Shown piece after piece: positions 21,965 through 34,130 of a DNA stretch of 64,000 nt; within the stretch, counting starts at the first letter, position 1; every line of letters begins with the position of its first letter. The stretch comes from Sipunculus nudus (taxonomy: Eukaryota > Annelida > Sipuncula > Golfingiida > Sipunculidae). The notes under the pieces were generated by a model. The model worked only from the letters and a program-made list of their open reading frames with translations. It searched no databases and was not told where the DNA came from. The stretch covers positions 50,531,429 to 50,595,428 of the forward strand of contig CM049312.1 in the NCBI GenBank assembly GCA_026874595.1, in the 5' to 3' direction. The translations under genes and the position numbers were made by a program.

Positions 21965-23710
21965 TTGTTAGCTGACAAATTAAATACATTCTACGCACGT
22001 TTTGATGAAAGTGACTTCTCAAAAGAAAAAGATGACTTTCAGAGCAGTCTGAGAGCAAAAAATTTAGAATTATGGGATGATAGCATCCTTACTGATCTAA
22101 CTGATGTAAACAAAGTGTTGAGTAAGATTAATGTAAAGAAAGCCTGTGGACCCGACAAAATCAGTGGCAGATTAATTAAAACCTGTAGAAAGAGTTTGTC
22201 CTTCATCATACATCACATTTTTCAATTGTCTTTCTCCTTGTGTAAACGACCAAAATTATGGAAGACCGCAGAAATAATTCCAGTCGCCAAAAAAAAATCT
22301 CCTAAAGTGATGAATGATCTTAGGCCTGTTGCAGTTACGTCTATTCTCGCAAAATCTTTGGAGCGAATACTTCTCAACAAATTACTTTCCACTTGTTAAA
22401 CCAATGCTAGATCAACATCAGTTTGCATATTCATCCAACAGGTGCACAAGCGACGAAATTGCCACATTAACTCATCATATTTATCAACACTTAGACAGGG
22501 ACCCCAGAAATTATGCAAGATCACTTTTCATTGATTATTCTTCAGCCTACAATACAATTCAGCCACACATTATGATCAATCAGCTCTGTAGGTATAACAT
22601 ATCTCCTTCCTACTGTCTATGGATTCTAGATTTTCTCTCGGATAGAAGAAAACGTGTTAGAACAAGCCAAGAAACTTCTTCAGATATAATCATAAATACT
22701 GGTGCTCCACAAGGCAGTGTTCTGTCAGCAGTCCTTTTTTATTCTTTATACAAACAATTTGTATGTGAGCCTTTCAGATTGTAAAATTATCAAATATGCA
22801 GACGACACTGTCATTCTAGGCCTGATACACAAGAATGATGAATCGCTCTACAGGAAAACCATTCAATATGTGACTGGTTGGTGTGAGGAACACTACCTTC
22901 AATAAAATGTAAAGAAGACTAAAGAAGTAGTCTTTGATTTTAGGAGATCGTAATCTGAATTACCCCAGTTGCTATCAAAAATGAAGATGTACATATTGTA
23001 GAAAATTATAAATACTTAGGATGTATTATTGACAGGAATCTGAATTGGAAAGGACATGTGTTGAATCAATCCACGAAAGCAAAAAAAAAAAAATTACCTT
23101 TATTATCAGAGAAAGCTAAATATTGAGAAAACCATAATTACCATGTTTTATTATTCAGTAATTTCCAGTGTCCTTACTTATTCACTGGAGTGCTGGTTTA
23201 CAAATATATCTGATAAGTCAAAGAAACAGTTAAATAATACCAGGAAGAGAAGTTGTAGAATAACTAGTACTTTTCTTGCCACACACCAGGAAATCTGTGA
23301 AACCAAAACAGTGGCCTTCATATCAAAGATCATGAAGGACACAACTCATCCCCTATATATTCAAAGTTCCGTTTTTTACCTTCAGGTAAACGCCTAGATA
23401 CAATATTCTGCAGAACAATTCGTTTTAAAAAATCTCTCGTACCATACAGTATTAAACTTTTTAATTCACAACCCTCTTAGATATTTAATGTTTTGAATTA
23501 TGTGTTTTTACCTGCAGAATTATCTGTTTTATTATTTTACATGCTTATTTTTACATGCATAGTTAATATGTTATGTGTTATTTTTAATGTATGTTTATGT
23601 ATTATTTTTATGTATTTATCTATTTACTTATTTTTTATGTAATGAATTGCAAGTCAACGACCAATTCATGGAACTGAAGGCTAATAAATGTTATCTTATC
23701 TTATCTTTAA
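21965..23710 (+). mobile_element. CR1/L2-Rex-type LINE, 5'-truncated and broken
   Basis: Plus-strand reverse transcriptase. It starts near ADKLNTFYARFD and runs through KKACGPDKISGRLIK, NDLRPVAVTSILAKSLERIL, LFIDYSSAYNTIQPH, NTGAPQGSVLSAVLF and the catalytic IKYADDTVILGL near 22790. Frame changes occur near 22390 and 22740, and a TAA lies at about 22902. The 3' end is a short UTR with AATAAA-like sequence and a TTATC tail repeated three times near 23690-23706. The endonuclease domain is absent, the usual outcome of incomplete reverse transcription. It lies head-to-head with beta-lactamase-like exon 1. Confidence 0.85.
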
Positions 23711-24470
23711 TCTTATTCAATGTTGTGTCAAGGTAGTGTAAATCAAAATGTATAATATTGCTCAGCTCTCATTGGCGTTGTTTACAAATAGGTCAGTTGA
23801 ACAACACCGTAGAGGATGTGCGCACGTTAATCAGGGGCAATTAATTAATTAAATGGTACATTAGTCTACGTTCTCATATGCGCGAACACGACAGCGAATG
23901 CGAAGGAGGATATCAGTGGCGAACCGTACGAAGGGTGTGTATAAATAAAAGCGCCGCGAAGCGCGAATGCTTAGTCTTTTCATAAATACATTACAAATAA
24001 ATAACAAATACATTACAAAATTGTTGGTTTCATTCCGTAGATGTTGTATATTTTACCAAAGTGAGTATTCTAGAAAAAAAAGTCATGTTGGAATCTGTAT
24101 TTATCTGAAAATAAAGAATATTTCTAGCTTGACGTTTTCTAAGTTATTTTCCCTCTGCGTCCCGCATTTCTATTGGCCCATGCTGCTAATCATTTAAGAG
24201 TCATTGTGAAAGCGAGGTATGGCATCGCTTAAACAGTGTAGTGCTTAAACAGTATAGATTCTACAATCTCTACAGATCACCATCAATGAACATGGTCTGT
24301 GTCTTCAGGATGTTGTCTTTGCTCTATAGACACTTGCTTTAAACACAGGGATGCCCTCCCTTAGTGACGTAAACTAAAGGAATTCCCACGCGAATGCCGC
24401 GCGACAATCATTCGGGAGCGATTCAGAAAATCGCACTAGCGTTCGCTTTCCACTAAAAGTGTTTTTTACG
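23711..24470. other. No gene seen
   Basis: Mixed sequence rich in CGAATG and GCGAA words. It includes a TATAAATA followed by a GCGCCGCGAAGCGC inverted repeat near 23940-23970. No reading frame is supported. Confidence 0.4.
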
Positions 24471-24669
24471 GGACACAAACGGTTCGCAAAGGATGCGAAT
24501 GTTGAAATAAATGGTCTAACATTCGTATTCAAGGCTCCAAATGTTAGCCAAACATGCGCGGGGGTTCGGAAGCGTCGTCAATAGTTCAAGGGAGTCGTTT
24601 TCAGTTAGGGGGATTTAAACAAAAAAAAAGCTTCCAGCATCATGATTTGCTCGTAATTTGCTCTCATAA

Positions 24670-25490
24670 ATGTAAAAAAGTAGGGTTTTCCATGGGGGCA
24701 CGTGAACGATTCTTGTAGGATGCGAATGTCTGAAATATGTTAATGTCCAACATTTGAAGAAGTTTTTCTCTACGAAACGTTTCTCGACATTGGGGCCGTA
24801 AACCATTCTTGCGCAGTCTGTACGTAGTTCTCACAACGTATGTGCCAATGTCGTGTGTAGCGTTGCCGAAATCTACAGAGAGTCCACATACATAAAGAAC
24901 CCGCAACGTACGTGATCTTTGCAAAATCTTCGTGAAACCCCATACAGTTTCTGACAGTTTTGAGAATGTCAAGCGGAAGTCTCGCGAAAGCAGAGAAGTT
25001 TGTCCGATCATATATCGGCCTATTCCAGAACTGTTTTCGCACATGCTTCTTAAGAACAGAAGAATTCGCCAAAGAAGCAGACGCGAGCCTTTCACGTGTG
25101 TTGCTAGATAACCGCGTGACATATGTACGAATGTCGCATGAACGTCGCAGGACGTACGTTGTTCACAAAATATGCGTGCCCATAAGTCTGCATGTGTTGT
25201 GAAGTGTCCAACGAATGTTGCCCCAGATTACTGCATATTCGTCTTGTTCGCATTTTAGTCGCGGGTTCTTCGTGTTTGTGGACTGGCCAGAGTTCGGCAA
25301 CATTACACACATTCGCACATACAGTGTGAGAACAATGCACAAACGGTTTACGGTTCCATTGCCACGAAACACTCAGAGAAAAAAAAAACTTTTCTGAATG
25401 TAAGATGTTACCCTTTTTTCGACATTGGCATCCTTCGTTCACTTCCCCGTGAAACCCCTATTTTACGCGCACATGGAAACTCCAGTGAAG
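24670..25490. repeat. Large imperfect inverted repeat (fold-back), arms about 280 bp
   Basis: The reverse complement of about 25210-25490 aligns with about 24670-24960. Shared blocks in the same order include GTTTTTCTCT, a GCCGTAAACC or ACCGTAAACC block, GTTCTCACA, GTATGTGC, AGTCCACA, AAGAACCCGC and more. The loop is about 250 bp. An extra direct copy of part of the left arm is seen near 24477-24540. Reading frames on both strands over this region mirror each other and are not genes. It could be a fold-back element or a decayed inverted duplication. Confidence 0.7.
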
Positions 25491-25509
25491 CTCTTTATCG
25501 CGCTCGTGT

Positions 25510-27735
25510 TTGCATTCGCATTGGCGCCTTTGGTAAGGCAGCCTAACGGTTTCAAGCATTGCACTGTGGTTCCATTTTCCAATGTTCCCAGTTCCAGCGT
25601 CTGCCTTGTTAAACATACCATCACGAACAACATAACTCTGTTTATTACCGGCAGGAGACACTAAATACAGAAGTATCTCATGAGTCATGATACATGTTTC
25701 ACAATATAAAACGTCTCCCCTTTTAGGCTTATTTAAAGATAAATCTTAAATAAACAGTAAGTGTCCCAAAGGCATCCGATAACTTGCATATGTCTTTTCA
25801 GAAGCTTATGCAATAAGAAAAGTAAAGGCCTATTTATTTTTTATCAACAAATAGAATTACTGACTAAATAACAGCTTTACTGTTTAACTGTAAGAGGAGT
25901 CCACTTATTCCTTTTCAGCATCTCTTAATATCCAAAACGGCACATAAAGCTCTTCATCGGCAGACTAACCTCAGAGCTTTGGGGATCATTTCGCCCCTTA
26001 ATTTATAATAAATCATGTCAGGTTTGCGAGTAGATTTGACCGTTCTACCTGACCTTGTTGACAGACCTGTTGGCTGAAAGGTTTAGTCGCTGGTATCTGC
26101 TACTGATGGGGTAGTGGAATTTGTGCCTTGCTTGTTTTGAGTAGACTCAGGAATACGATGGCGAGAGAGTTGAGTCGGGGTTGGTCTTTACGAAGTGATC
26201 CCCTGTAGGGTCGCGACTGTATCGGTTGAGGTCCCTCCGTCTATCCCGATGAGGATCAGGGCTGTGCAATTACGCATGATTACACTGCCGTTCTCCATAG
26301 AGACCTTATAAGATCTGGGATAGTCCAGTTTATCGACGATCTCTCCGTGGCGGCCTTTATCTCTAACGTAAACTCTGTCGCCTGGTTTCAGGCATGGCAA
26401 ATCTATCACTCTGTGCCTTTATTGTAGTCCTGTGTGTACTTTTGCTTATACGCCTCGCCCTCCTCCCTGAACTTTTCCTGGTTCACTAACGCAGGTTAGT
26501 CATCTTGGCTAACTGATCCTTGACTTTTTGGAGTAGTGGATGTGGAACTCTCCGTGGAGTGTACAAGCAGTGAGGCACAGCGTTATCCTCTAAGGGAATC
26601 TTATAGGTCTCTTTCAGATAGTCCCCAACCCTTTTCAATAGCTTTGAAAACTCGTTTGAAAAGTCTGTTGTACTCTCAAAACTGCAGACAATAGGATCAG
26701 GTTTCAGTCAATTAAGAGCCGGAATGGCTGCCTTTGACAAGAGATTCAGTGAATGGCCTTTCATGATGTACACTGATTCTGTGTGTTGATGATCGCCGAT
26801 GCTAATATTTGCTTCCTTTATTTCACCTGTTACAAGATGTGATCAGAACACTCCTCCTATGCCTCTAAATGTTGATGAGCACTTTTCAACTTTCTGGCTT
26901 GTAATATATGTGACTTCCTCTCCGACAACTGTAATCTTTGAATCACTGTGACTTGTCAAATTATAATGCTGATTCGTTTCCATTGATCTCAATATCAGCT
27001 GACCAGAAGTTTTCAGAGACTGAGTTAACTTCCCCCATATATTTGGCTTTTCGTAATCAACTTCAAAGTGACCTACTTTCTGACATTTGTGGCATTTGGT
27101 GTTTTTGCTGGGCAATCTTTTTGCTGTGGTCTCGATCCCTGCCACACTTATTGCATTTGAGATCTTGTGAGTTACCAGGACCTTGTCTTTTTGGGTTGTT
27201 CTTAGGCCGTTTTTGTATTAACTGTAGTTCCCTCAAAGAGCCCCACTGAAAGCTATGAACGGCTGGCGGGCTTTAATATACGAGTTTTAGACGGCTTTCT
27301 TTTAATTAACGAGTTCAGACGGTTAATTCTGATATCTGATGATGGGCTATCTTGAAAGTATTCAGTCTATTTTGGATGCTACGGATATTTATAAGACTCT
27401 ATGAGTTGTGCGGCTCCTTTTGTGAGCCTCTCAGTGAGCGATAACAGGAGTCGTGGTGTTTTCCTCTTAAATGTCCACGGTACAACTTAGTTATTCTCGT
27501 ACCACCACATAGGCTCAGTAATTCACTGTCCTTGGGTCCTTATGAATGAAATGATACCGTTACCTGTAGGCATCGATCATCATTACGGCTACTTTAGTCC
27601 ATTTTCCGCCGCCGCCATCTTGTTTAACACACCGGACTCCATCTTGAACATAACTCTCTTTATTACCGGTAGTGGTCGCAACATAATGAGGTACTTCATC
27701 ATGTTTCACATAATACAACATGCCTAAGTTTACCA
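25510..27735 (-). mobile_element. Gypsy-type LTR retrotransposon, internally deleted
   Basis: Two diverged direct repeats flank the coding remnants, at about 25510-25735 and about 27540-27735. They share AACATAACTCTxTTTATTAC, TATTACCGG and CATGTTTCACA-AT. I take them as the two LTRs, with boundaries uncertain by tens of bases. Between them, reading on the minus strand, lie gag zinc knuckles, a protease-to-RT linker and an integrase C-terminus. Nearly all of the reverse transcriptase, RNase H and integrase core is missing. Confidence 0.7.
26150..27260 (-). pseudogene. Gypsy gag-pol remnants
   Basis: From upstream to downstream on the minus strand: a CNKCGRDRDHS knuckle, a frameshift, then CHKCQKVGHF, whose final cysteine is now tyrosine (VDY). 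A frame containing LVTGEIKEANISIGDH and KAAIPALN with a TGA inside follows. Then comes TPRRVPHPLLQKVKDQLAKM, the standard linker just before the reverse transcriptase core. A stop follows, and the sequence jumps directly to an integrase tail (KPGDRVYVRD, PRSYKVSMENG). About 2.5 kb of normal pol content is therefore absent. This is the relic of a deletion, not a functional gene. Confidence 0.75.
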
Positions 27736-27800
27736 GCGCCTAAGTGGCGGGTTCAGAGGTAAGGGTTTCTCCAGAGTGAAGTTTAAATAAACTCACATGG

Positions 27801-29490
27801 ACTAGGTACAGAGTGAAGCTGATACGTCTTTATAAACTCACATGGACTAGATACAGAGTGAAGCTGATACGTCTTTATAAACTCACATGGACTAGATACA
27901 GAGTGAAGCTGATACGTCTTTATAAACTCACATGGACTAGATACAGAGTGAAGCTGATACGTCTTTATAAACTCACATGGACTAGATACAGAGTGAAGCT
28001 GATACGTCTTTATAAACTCACATGGACTAGATACAGAGTGAAGCTGATACGTCTTTATAAACTCACATGGACTAGATACAGAGTGAAGCTGATACGTCTT
28101 TATAAACTCACATGGACTAGATACAGAGTGAAGCTGATACGTCTTTATAAACTCACATGGACTAGATACAGAGTGAAGCTGATACGTCTTTATAAACTCA
28201 CATGGACTAGATACAGAGTGAAGCTGATACGTCTTTATAAACTCACATGGACTAGATACAGAGTGAAGCTGATACGTCTTTATAAACTCACATGGACTAG
28301 ATACAGAGTGAAGCTGATACGTCTTTATAAACTCACATGGACTAGATACAGAGTGAAGCTGATACGTCTTTATAAACTCACATGGACTAGATACAGAGTG
28401 AAGCTGATACGTCTTTATAAACTCACATGGACTAGGTACAGAGTGAAGCTGATACGTCTTTATAAACTCACATGGACTAGATACAGAGTGAAGCTGATAC
28501 GTCTTTATAAACTCACATGGACTAGATACAGAGTGAAGCTGATACGTCTTTATAAACTCACATGGACTAGATACAGAGTGAAGCTGATACGTCTTTATAA
28601 ACTCACATGGACTAGATACAGAGTGAAGCTGATACGTCTTTATAAACTCACATGGACTAGATACAGAGTGAAGCTGATACGTCTTTATAAACTCACATGG
28701 ACTAGGTACAGAGTGAAGCTGATACGTCTTTATAAACTCACATGGACTAGATACAGAGTGAAGCTGATACGTCTTTATAAACTCACATGGACTAGATACA
28801 GAGTGAAGCTGATACGTCTTTATAAACTCACATGGACTAGATACAGAGTGAAGCTGATACGTCTTTATAAACTCACATGGACTAGGTACAGAGTGAAGCT
28901 GATACGTCTTTATAAACTCACATGGACTAGATACAGAGTGAAGCTGATATGTCTTTATAAACTCACATGGACTAGATACAGAGTGAAGCTGATACGTCTT
29001 TATAAACTCACATGGACTAGATACAGAGTGAAGCTGATACGTCTTTATAAACTCACATGGACTAGATACAGAGTGAAGCTGATACGTCTTTATAAACTCA
29101 CATGGACTAGGTACAGAGTGAAGCTGATACGTCTTTATAAACTCACATGGACTAGATACAGAGTGAAGCTGATACGTCTTTATAAACTCACATGGACTAG
29201 ATACAGAGTGAAGCTGATACGTCTTTATAAACTCACATGGACTAGATACAGAGTGAAGCTGATACGTCTTTATAAACTCACATGGACTAGATACAGAGTG
29301 AAGCTGATACGTCTTTATAAACTCACATGGACTAGATATAGAGTGAAGCTGATACGTCTTTATAAACTCACATGGACTAGATACAGAGTGAAGCTGATAC
29401 GTCTTTATAAACTCAAATGGACTAGGTACAGACTGAATCTGATACGCCCTTATAAAATCATATGGACTAGGTACAGAATGAAGAATGCAC
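27801..29490. repeat. 45 bp satellite, nearly homogeneous (about 37 units)
   Basis: The unit is GTGAAGCTGATACGTC followed by TTTATAAACTCACATGGAC and TAGATACAGA, 45 bp. Most units read as identical. A few carry TAGGTACA in place of TAGATACA (near 27802, 28434, 28704, 28884, 29109) and one carries TGATATGTC. The last two units are diverged. Because 45 is divisible by three, one frame is open for 569 codons (repeat VKLIRLYKLTWTRYR). I see no evidence that it is a protein. The homogeneity implies recent amplification or gene conversion. Confidence 0.95.
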
Positions 29491-30120
29491 GTATAAACTC
29501 AGAATATATATATTGTCCATGATGCATGTAGTTCAACATGCTGAAATAAAAGTATGGACATATTCGTTGTTTTGTAGATTTCATTGGTTAAAGCCAGCAT
29601 AACATCTTCGGAATATATATTTTTATTGTACCTGAATAAAATTAATATCTTTAAATTAATATATTTGAGATGTTTCCTAAGGTACCGTAAATGTTATGTC
29701 TAAATCAAACCGTCCATTATATAGAAGGATTTATTCATCTGAATACAAACGTGAGGATAACCGAACTTGTGACCTTGATCTTTATTTAAAAAATCTTCGT
29801 TTATTGATCAGTTATATAAAAGTGAAGTGTGAATACAATATGCCAAATTGATTCAAAAACATAAATTTGTTATCTGAAAAATCAAAGTGTGAATAACTTT
29901 CATATGTGACATTGACCTATGACTTCCTGAACCAAATTCGACAGGGATCTTCATTTTTTACTAGGACAGATCTGGACAAAAGCATGAAATTTCTAGGTCG
30001 GAGGGGTACTATTTGTACCCTGCTATAGGCCGGCCGGACAACCGAACTGTCCGACAGAAGGACGAAGGACAAAGATCCGTCGCTACAGATCAGCATGACT
30101 GAGAGTCAGCAGAGCTAAAA
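29491..30120. mobile_element. Satellite flank shared with 33.9-34.4 kb, then a solo family A hairpin end
   Basis: About 29514-29760 is paralogous to about 33906-34360 (shared CATGTAGTTCAACATGCTG, TAAATGTTATGTCT and TTTATTCATCTGAA phrases). About 30020-30118 is the family A 3' end: GGCCGGCCGGACA, GACGAAGGACAAAGA, then an AGCATGACTGAGAGTCAGC hairpin. No gene is seen. Confidence 0.6.
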
Positions 30121-30412
30121 TAACAAAAATTTAAATAAAAAATATCAAAACCGTAGGTAGCGTCATCAAATTTTGTTTGCAGCACTCGTGACCAAACAAA
30201 AAAGCATATATATATATTTATATATACTAAACTCTACAAACCCTGTCATTGTTGAGAAAAGCTGATAACAAACAAACAATGGATGGTAGCCGACGGACGA
30301 TAGGCGAACGCTAAAACTAACCAAATAGTCAAATATTTATAATGTGTGTGTCAATACTGCAATACTGAAAATAGGAATATAGACATTCATGTGTTACTGG
30401 TTTGTGTCAGAT

Positions 30413-30415
<3 letters not shown>

Positions 30416-30472
<57 letters not shown>
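30416..30472. repeat. (TA)n microsatellite
   Basis: Pure TA dinucleotide run of about 55 bp. Confidence 0.98.
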
Positions 30473-30475
<3 letters not shown>

Positions 30476-31130
30476 GATGTGTCTGTGTTTGTGTTCACAA
30501 ACCGTATATGGGCGGAGATAACATAGATAACACCAAGGCGGCGGCCAGTAACGAAAACCACATCCTGCTTTCTGTGACTTCACCAACACTGCTGAAAAAA
30601 ATGGTCAATTGTTTAATATAAAGCATGGAAAATAAACGACATTGTGATATGAATGAGAATGATAAACCACATGCACACGGTCATGACTGTGTCGAAAAAT
30701 GTAAATATTGTAAGACTTAACAAAGGACCCATTGGTCATGGTGCTCAGCTTAATTTGCTTGTGCCAGAAATATACCAAATCCTTGCGGATAGAAGAGAGG
30801 TCACTTAGTTTTTAATAATGTTGCAATTGAAACTGGAAATGCTAATTCCATTGAGCAATATATTATTAACCCTGCATGTATATATAACAAGCCATGAGGA
30901 CCTTTACCACTGCCTGCAGCTGATGTATACAAGATAAAAGTACAAAAGGATCTTCTTAAACTTAAATAAAAGCTAAAGTTTTTAATCGGTTGCTTTGAAA
31001 TTTCAGATAATAAACTGTTAAACCTTTATGTATATATGCATGCTGTAAAAATTAAAAAAAATACCATTTTCAAAGTTTATATGGCAAAGTAGTAGGTACT
31101 GATTTCACATTTTGCTAATAACTTATATTT
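30473..31130. other. No gene seen; fragment of a family A start near 30727
   Basis: GACCCATTGGTCATGGTGCT near 30727 is a diverged copy of the family A 5' end (GACCCATGGGTCATGACGCT). No matching other end is seen before the next element starts at 31131, so this is probably a truncated copy. The rest is AT-rich, with no coding signal. Confidence 0.5.
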
Positions 31131-32990
31131 AAACAAGTGACCCATGGGTCATGACGCTCAGCTGCCAAGCATGACCTGTGACATCATGGACTGAGATTCA
31201 CAACTTCCAGTCAAATTTTGAAGAACCAATTTGCCAATTTGTTGAAAATTTTCTATGACAACAGAAATATATATCACCTATGTCTGGTTAAAACACAGTG
31301 AATTGATGGTCTGAGGAAAATGCATGATTGTTAAGCTATCAGGAACTATTCCAACAGCTAGCTTGAAACCTGTCAGTCTCAAAAGGAACACTACAAAGGG
31401 CAAATATAAGATCAAAATATATAGCAAAAATCGAGGAAATACATGCAAGAATTATTGAGAAACAAGTGCTTCTGTATGAATTTTTATTCAATACAAGCCA
31501 ACTGTACTGCACTTTTATAAATGATGGTAATATTTATTCAGAAATATTTGACCCAATCCTTTACAAGATTACATAAATATACATCCAACTGCATTCACTT
31601 TAACTGTTCTTGAGATAATATGATCAAAAGGAAATAAAAGATGGTTGCCTGGTGGCCATATTGGACTTCTGACAAGTCTGAAATCAGACAACAAACATTC
31701 TCTAAATCGGACCAAACATTAAAGAAAAATTACTGAAACTGCACTGAAGAAAGAATTTCTAAGGTGGCTAACTGGCAGACATAATGGATTTCTGACAAGT
31801 ATGACATTTGATATCCCACATTCTCCAATAAGAGACCAAACTTGGGGCAAATTATCCAGTAATGAATGCCCAAAATAATTCAAAAGGCATGTCCAGGCCC
31901 TCATATCAGATTTATAGATATGCAATTGTAAAAAGTGTAAGTCCAATATTTTTTATTATCACTCTGCTTTTCAATGGGGTCAGCAGGGTAGGTAAACTAC
32001 CAAACCTGAAAGAAAAGAAATGCAGAAAGCATGACAAAGAGTCTTGCAATAAAACAAAAAGCCATCCTAAATCAAGGTACACATCCACATATTATGAGAA
32101 CAAACACTTGCTTTTATATGTGGTGATATATATTAAAATATTCAGATATCTAGGAAACTAAGTTTATTGCTAGGATTCCATAAAATAAACTGCAAAATGT
32201 TCCCATCATCTTATAAATCAGTAGCTAAACCTTAATACTATACTCTTATAGTCTTAATGCCTGGCTGAAGCATTCTGACAACAGTGTTTTTGTTATGAAG
32301 TAACGAGGTACTTATCACTGAGCCTTATCACTTAACAGGCTGATACAAAAGGGAGTCATATGACATCAGTGTCACTCACAATTACAGCCACACAGGGAGA
32401 TGTACCAGCTGGAGTGGGATGGTTATATATACAAGAAAAATAGAGATGGTCTATAAAATAAGTAATTGTGAACATCCCTGACCTATGACCTTGGCCTTTT
32501 GCCCACATATCAACTGGATTCTTTCTAAATGATGGGTAACTACTAACCACTTAAATCTGGTGTAATTACTTGGCAACCAATGGGTGAATAACTTTGACCT
32601 GCCACCTTTAACCTGCTGACCAGCTGACCTCAAAATCAATAAGTTATTTATTCAAGCAAAAAGACCCATGAATATGAAGTTTGAGTCAAACTGAGTGATG
32701 CATAGATGTGGCATATGTGAAAGACTGAAGGTTTGGGTTGAACAGTTACACTTGAAATATGCTCACAAGCATTTAGAACAATTAAATATTGTGAACTTGA
32801 CCTTTGACTTTGACTTTGGTTTGCAAGGAGATCTTTTTATAACCTCTAAGACTGCATAGGGTTCATGGCCCTAGCCCCTACGGTTACGATTTGTGCCCTG
32901 CTGACGGCCGGCCGGACGGCCAGACAGAAGGACGACGGACAAAGACCCATCGCTATAGCCCAGCATGACTGAAAGTCAGCTGAGCTAAAA
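31131..32990 (+). mobile_element. Hairpin-ended non-autonomous element, 1.9 kb copy (family A)
   Basis: Starts with AAACAAGTGACCCATGGGTC and ends near 32990 with GACGACGGACAAAGACCCAT, then AGCATGACTGAAAGTCAGCT and GAGCTAAAA. The interior is AT-rich with diverged GACCTTTGACCT-type phrases near 32470-32640 and 32795-32815. It encodes no recognisable protein. The ends match those of 21088-21630 and 45134-48590. Confidence 0.6.
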
Positions 32991-33478
32991 ATATTGACCT
33001 CATTTCTGTCATCCAAGTCTATCTTGATAAAATAAAATCATATCCTTCGCAAAAAGATTCTAGCTTCAACATTTACTTTATCTTTCTTGCTGTTTAGACA
33101 AGGTACAAAATGTTCCCACCTACCTATGACTTATACAAATTACGTAATATTAACCTAATTTCCTGCTGAAATATATGTAGGAAATACACAGGAATCTTTA
33201 TGCCGAATATGAACATAAGCAGACTCAGTAGTTATAATATTAGGCGGGCCGGAACTGTAACAATAGATTTCAATGAAAAATTGAGGAATCCCTTTATTTC
33301 TCGAAGGAACGAAGTCGCAGTGACCCAGTTTTGGCTTTCATAGGAGAACATAGGGACATCTAAATGTATATAAACTTTGATATTCGTAGAGCCAACAGTT
33401 TCAAACGTGCAAATCTAACGGATGGACAGATGGTCGATGGACAAAGGGTCATTGCTATATGGTCATCTGAGATAAAAA
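32991..33478. other. No gene; solo family A hairpin end at 33415-33477
   Basis: AT-rich sequence, then a family A 3' end (GATGGTCGATGGACAAAGGG, then GTCATCTGAGATAAAAA). The diverged 45 bp satellite starts directly after this end. Confidence 0.5.
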
Positions 33479-33890
33479 CAGGTACAAAATGAAGCTGATA
33501 TGTCCTTATAAACTCACATGGACTGTAGGTACAGAGTGAAGCTGATACGTTCTTATAAATTCACATGGACTAGGTACTTACTCATATAAACTGGGTACAC
33601 AGTGAAGCGTATACGTCCTTATTTATTCACATGGACTAGGTACAGAGTGAAGCTGATACGTCCTTACTTACATGGACTAGGTACAAAGTGAAGCTGATAC
33701 GTCCTTATAAACCTACATGGAATAGGTACAAAGTGAAGCTGATACGTCCTTATAAACTTAATGGACTAGGTACAAAGTGAAGCAAGCTGATATTTCCGTT
33801 AAAACTCACATGGACTAAGTTCAGAATGCAGCTGATACGTTCTTATAAACTCACTTGGAGCAGCTACAGAATGAAGAATATACGTATTAA
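33479..33890. repeat. 45 bp satellite, second and diverged locus (about 9 units)
   Basis: Same unit as 27801-29490 (GTGAAGCTGATACGTC, ACTCACATGGACTAGGTACA) but with frequent substitutions, insertions and deletions. The right flank is also paralogous to the flank of the first locus, so the two are copies of one larger unit. This one is older or not homogenised. Confidence 0.9.
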
Positions 33891-33948
33891 CTCAGAAAAT
33901 ATATTTTTTTCCATGCTGCATGTAGTAGAACATGCTGAAATTAAAGTA

Positions 33949-34130
33949 AACTTTAAAAATAAAAGATTATACGGTGTTACGAAGACAAATTGCTCAGGGG
34001 AAAACTTTGGGCTGATCCCGGAGTCGAATCCATGTCGGTGGGGCACAAGTCTGGCGTACCAACCGTTTCGCCAGAAAATCAAGTTTTACTACCGAGAGAG
34101 TTCGGTCCGCTTTTATGTCACCCCGTAACA
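33949..34130 (-). mobile_element. tRNA-derived SINE, second family, with an empty-site paralogue
   Basis: On the minus strand a box A-like TGGCGAAACGGTTGGT (plus 34058-34073) and a box B GGATTCGACTCC (plus 34020-34031) are spaced as in a tRNA. The paralogous flank at about 29554 lacks this segment: there AAAGTA joins directly to GGACATATTCG, while here about 180 bp separate them. That filled/empty comparison supports an insertion. No clear target duplication is visible. Confidence 0.75.

Noticed and set aside
24664-25442. Overlapping frames of 76-152 codons as genes
   Set aside because: They mirror one another across the inverted repeat and lack any recognisable domain.
27813-29522. 569-codon open frame over the 45 bp satellite as a repeat protein gene
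   Set aside because: The frame exists only because the period is divisible by three. It has no promoter, no non-repeat domain and loses meaning outside the array, and the diverged sister locus does not preserve the frame.
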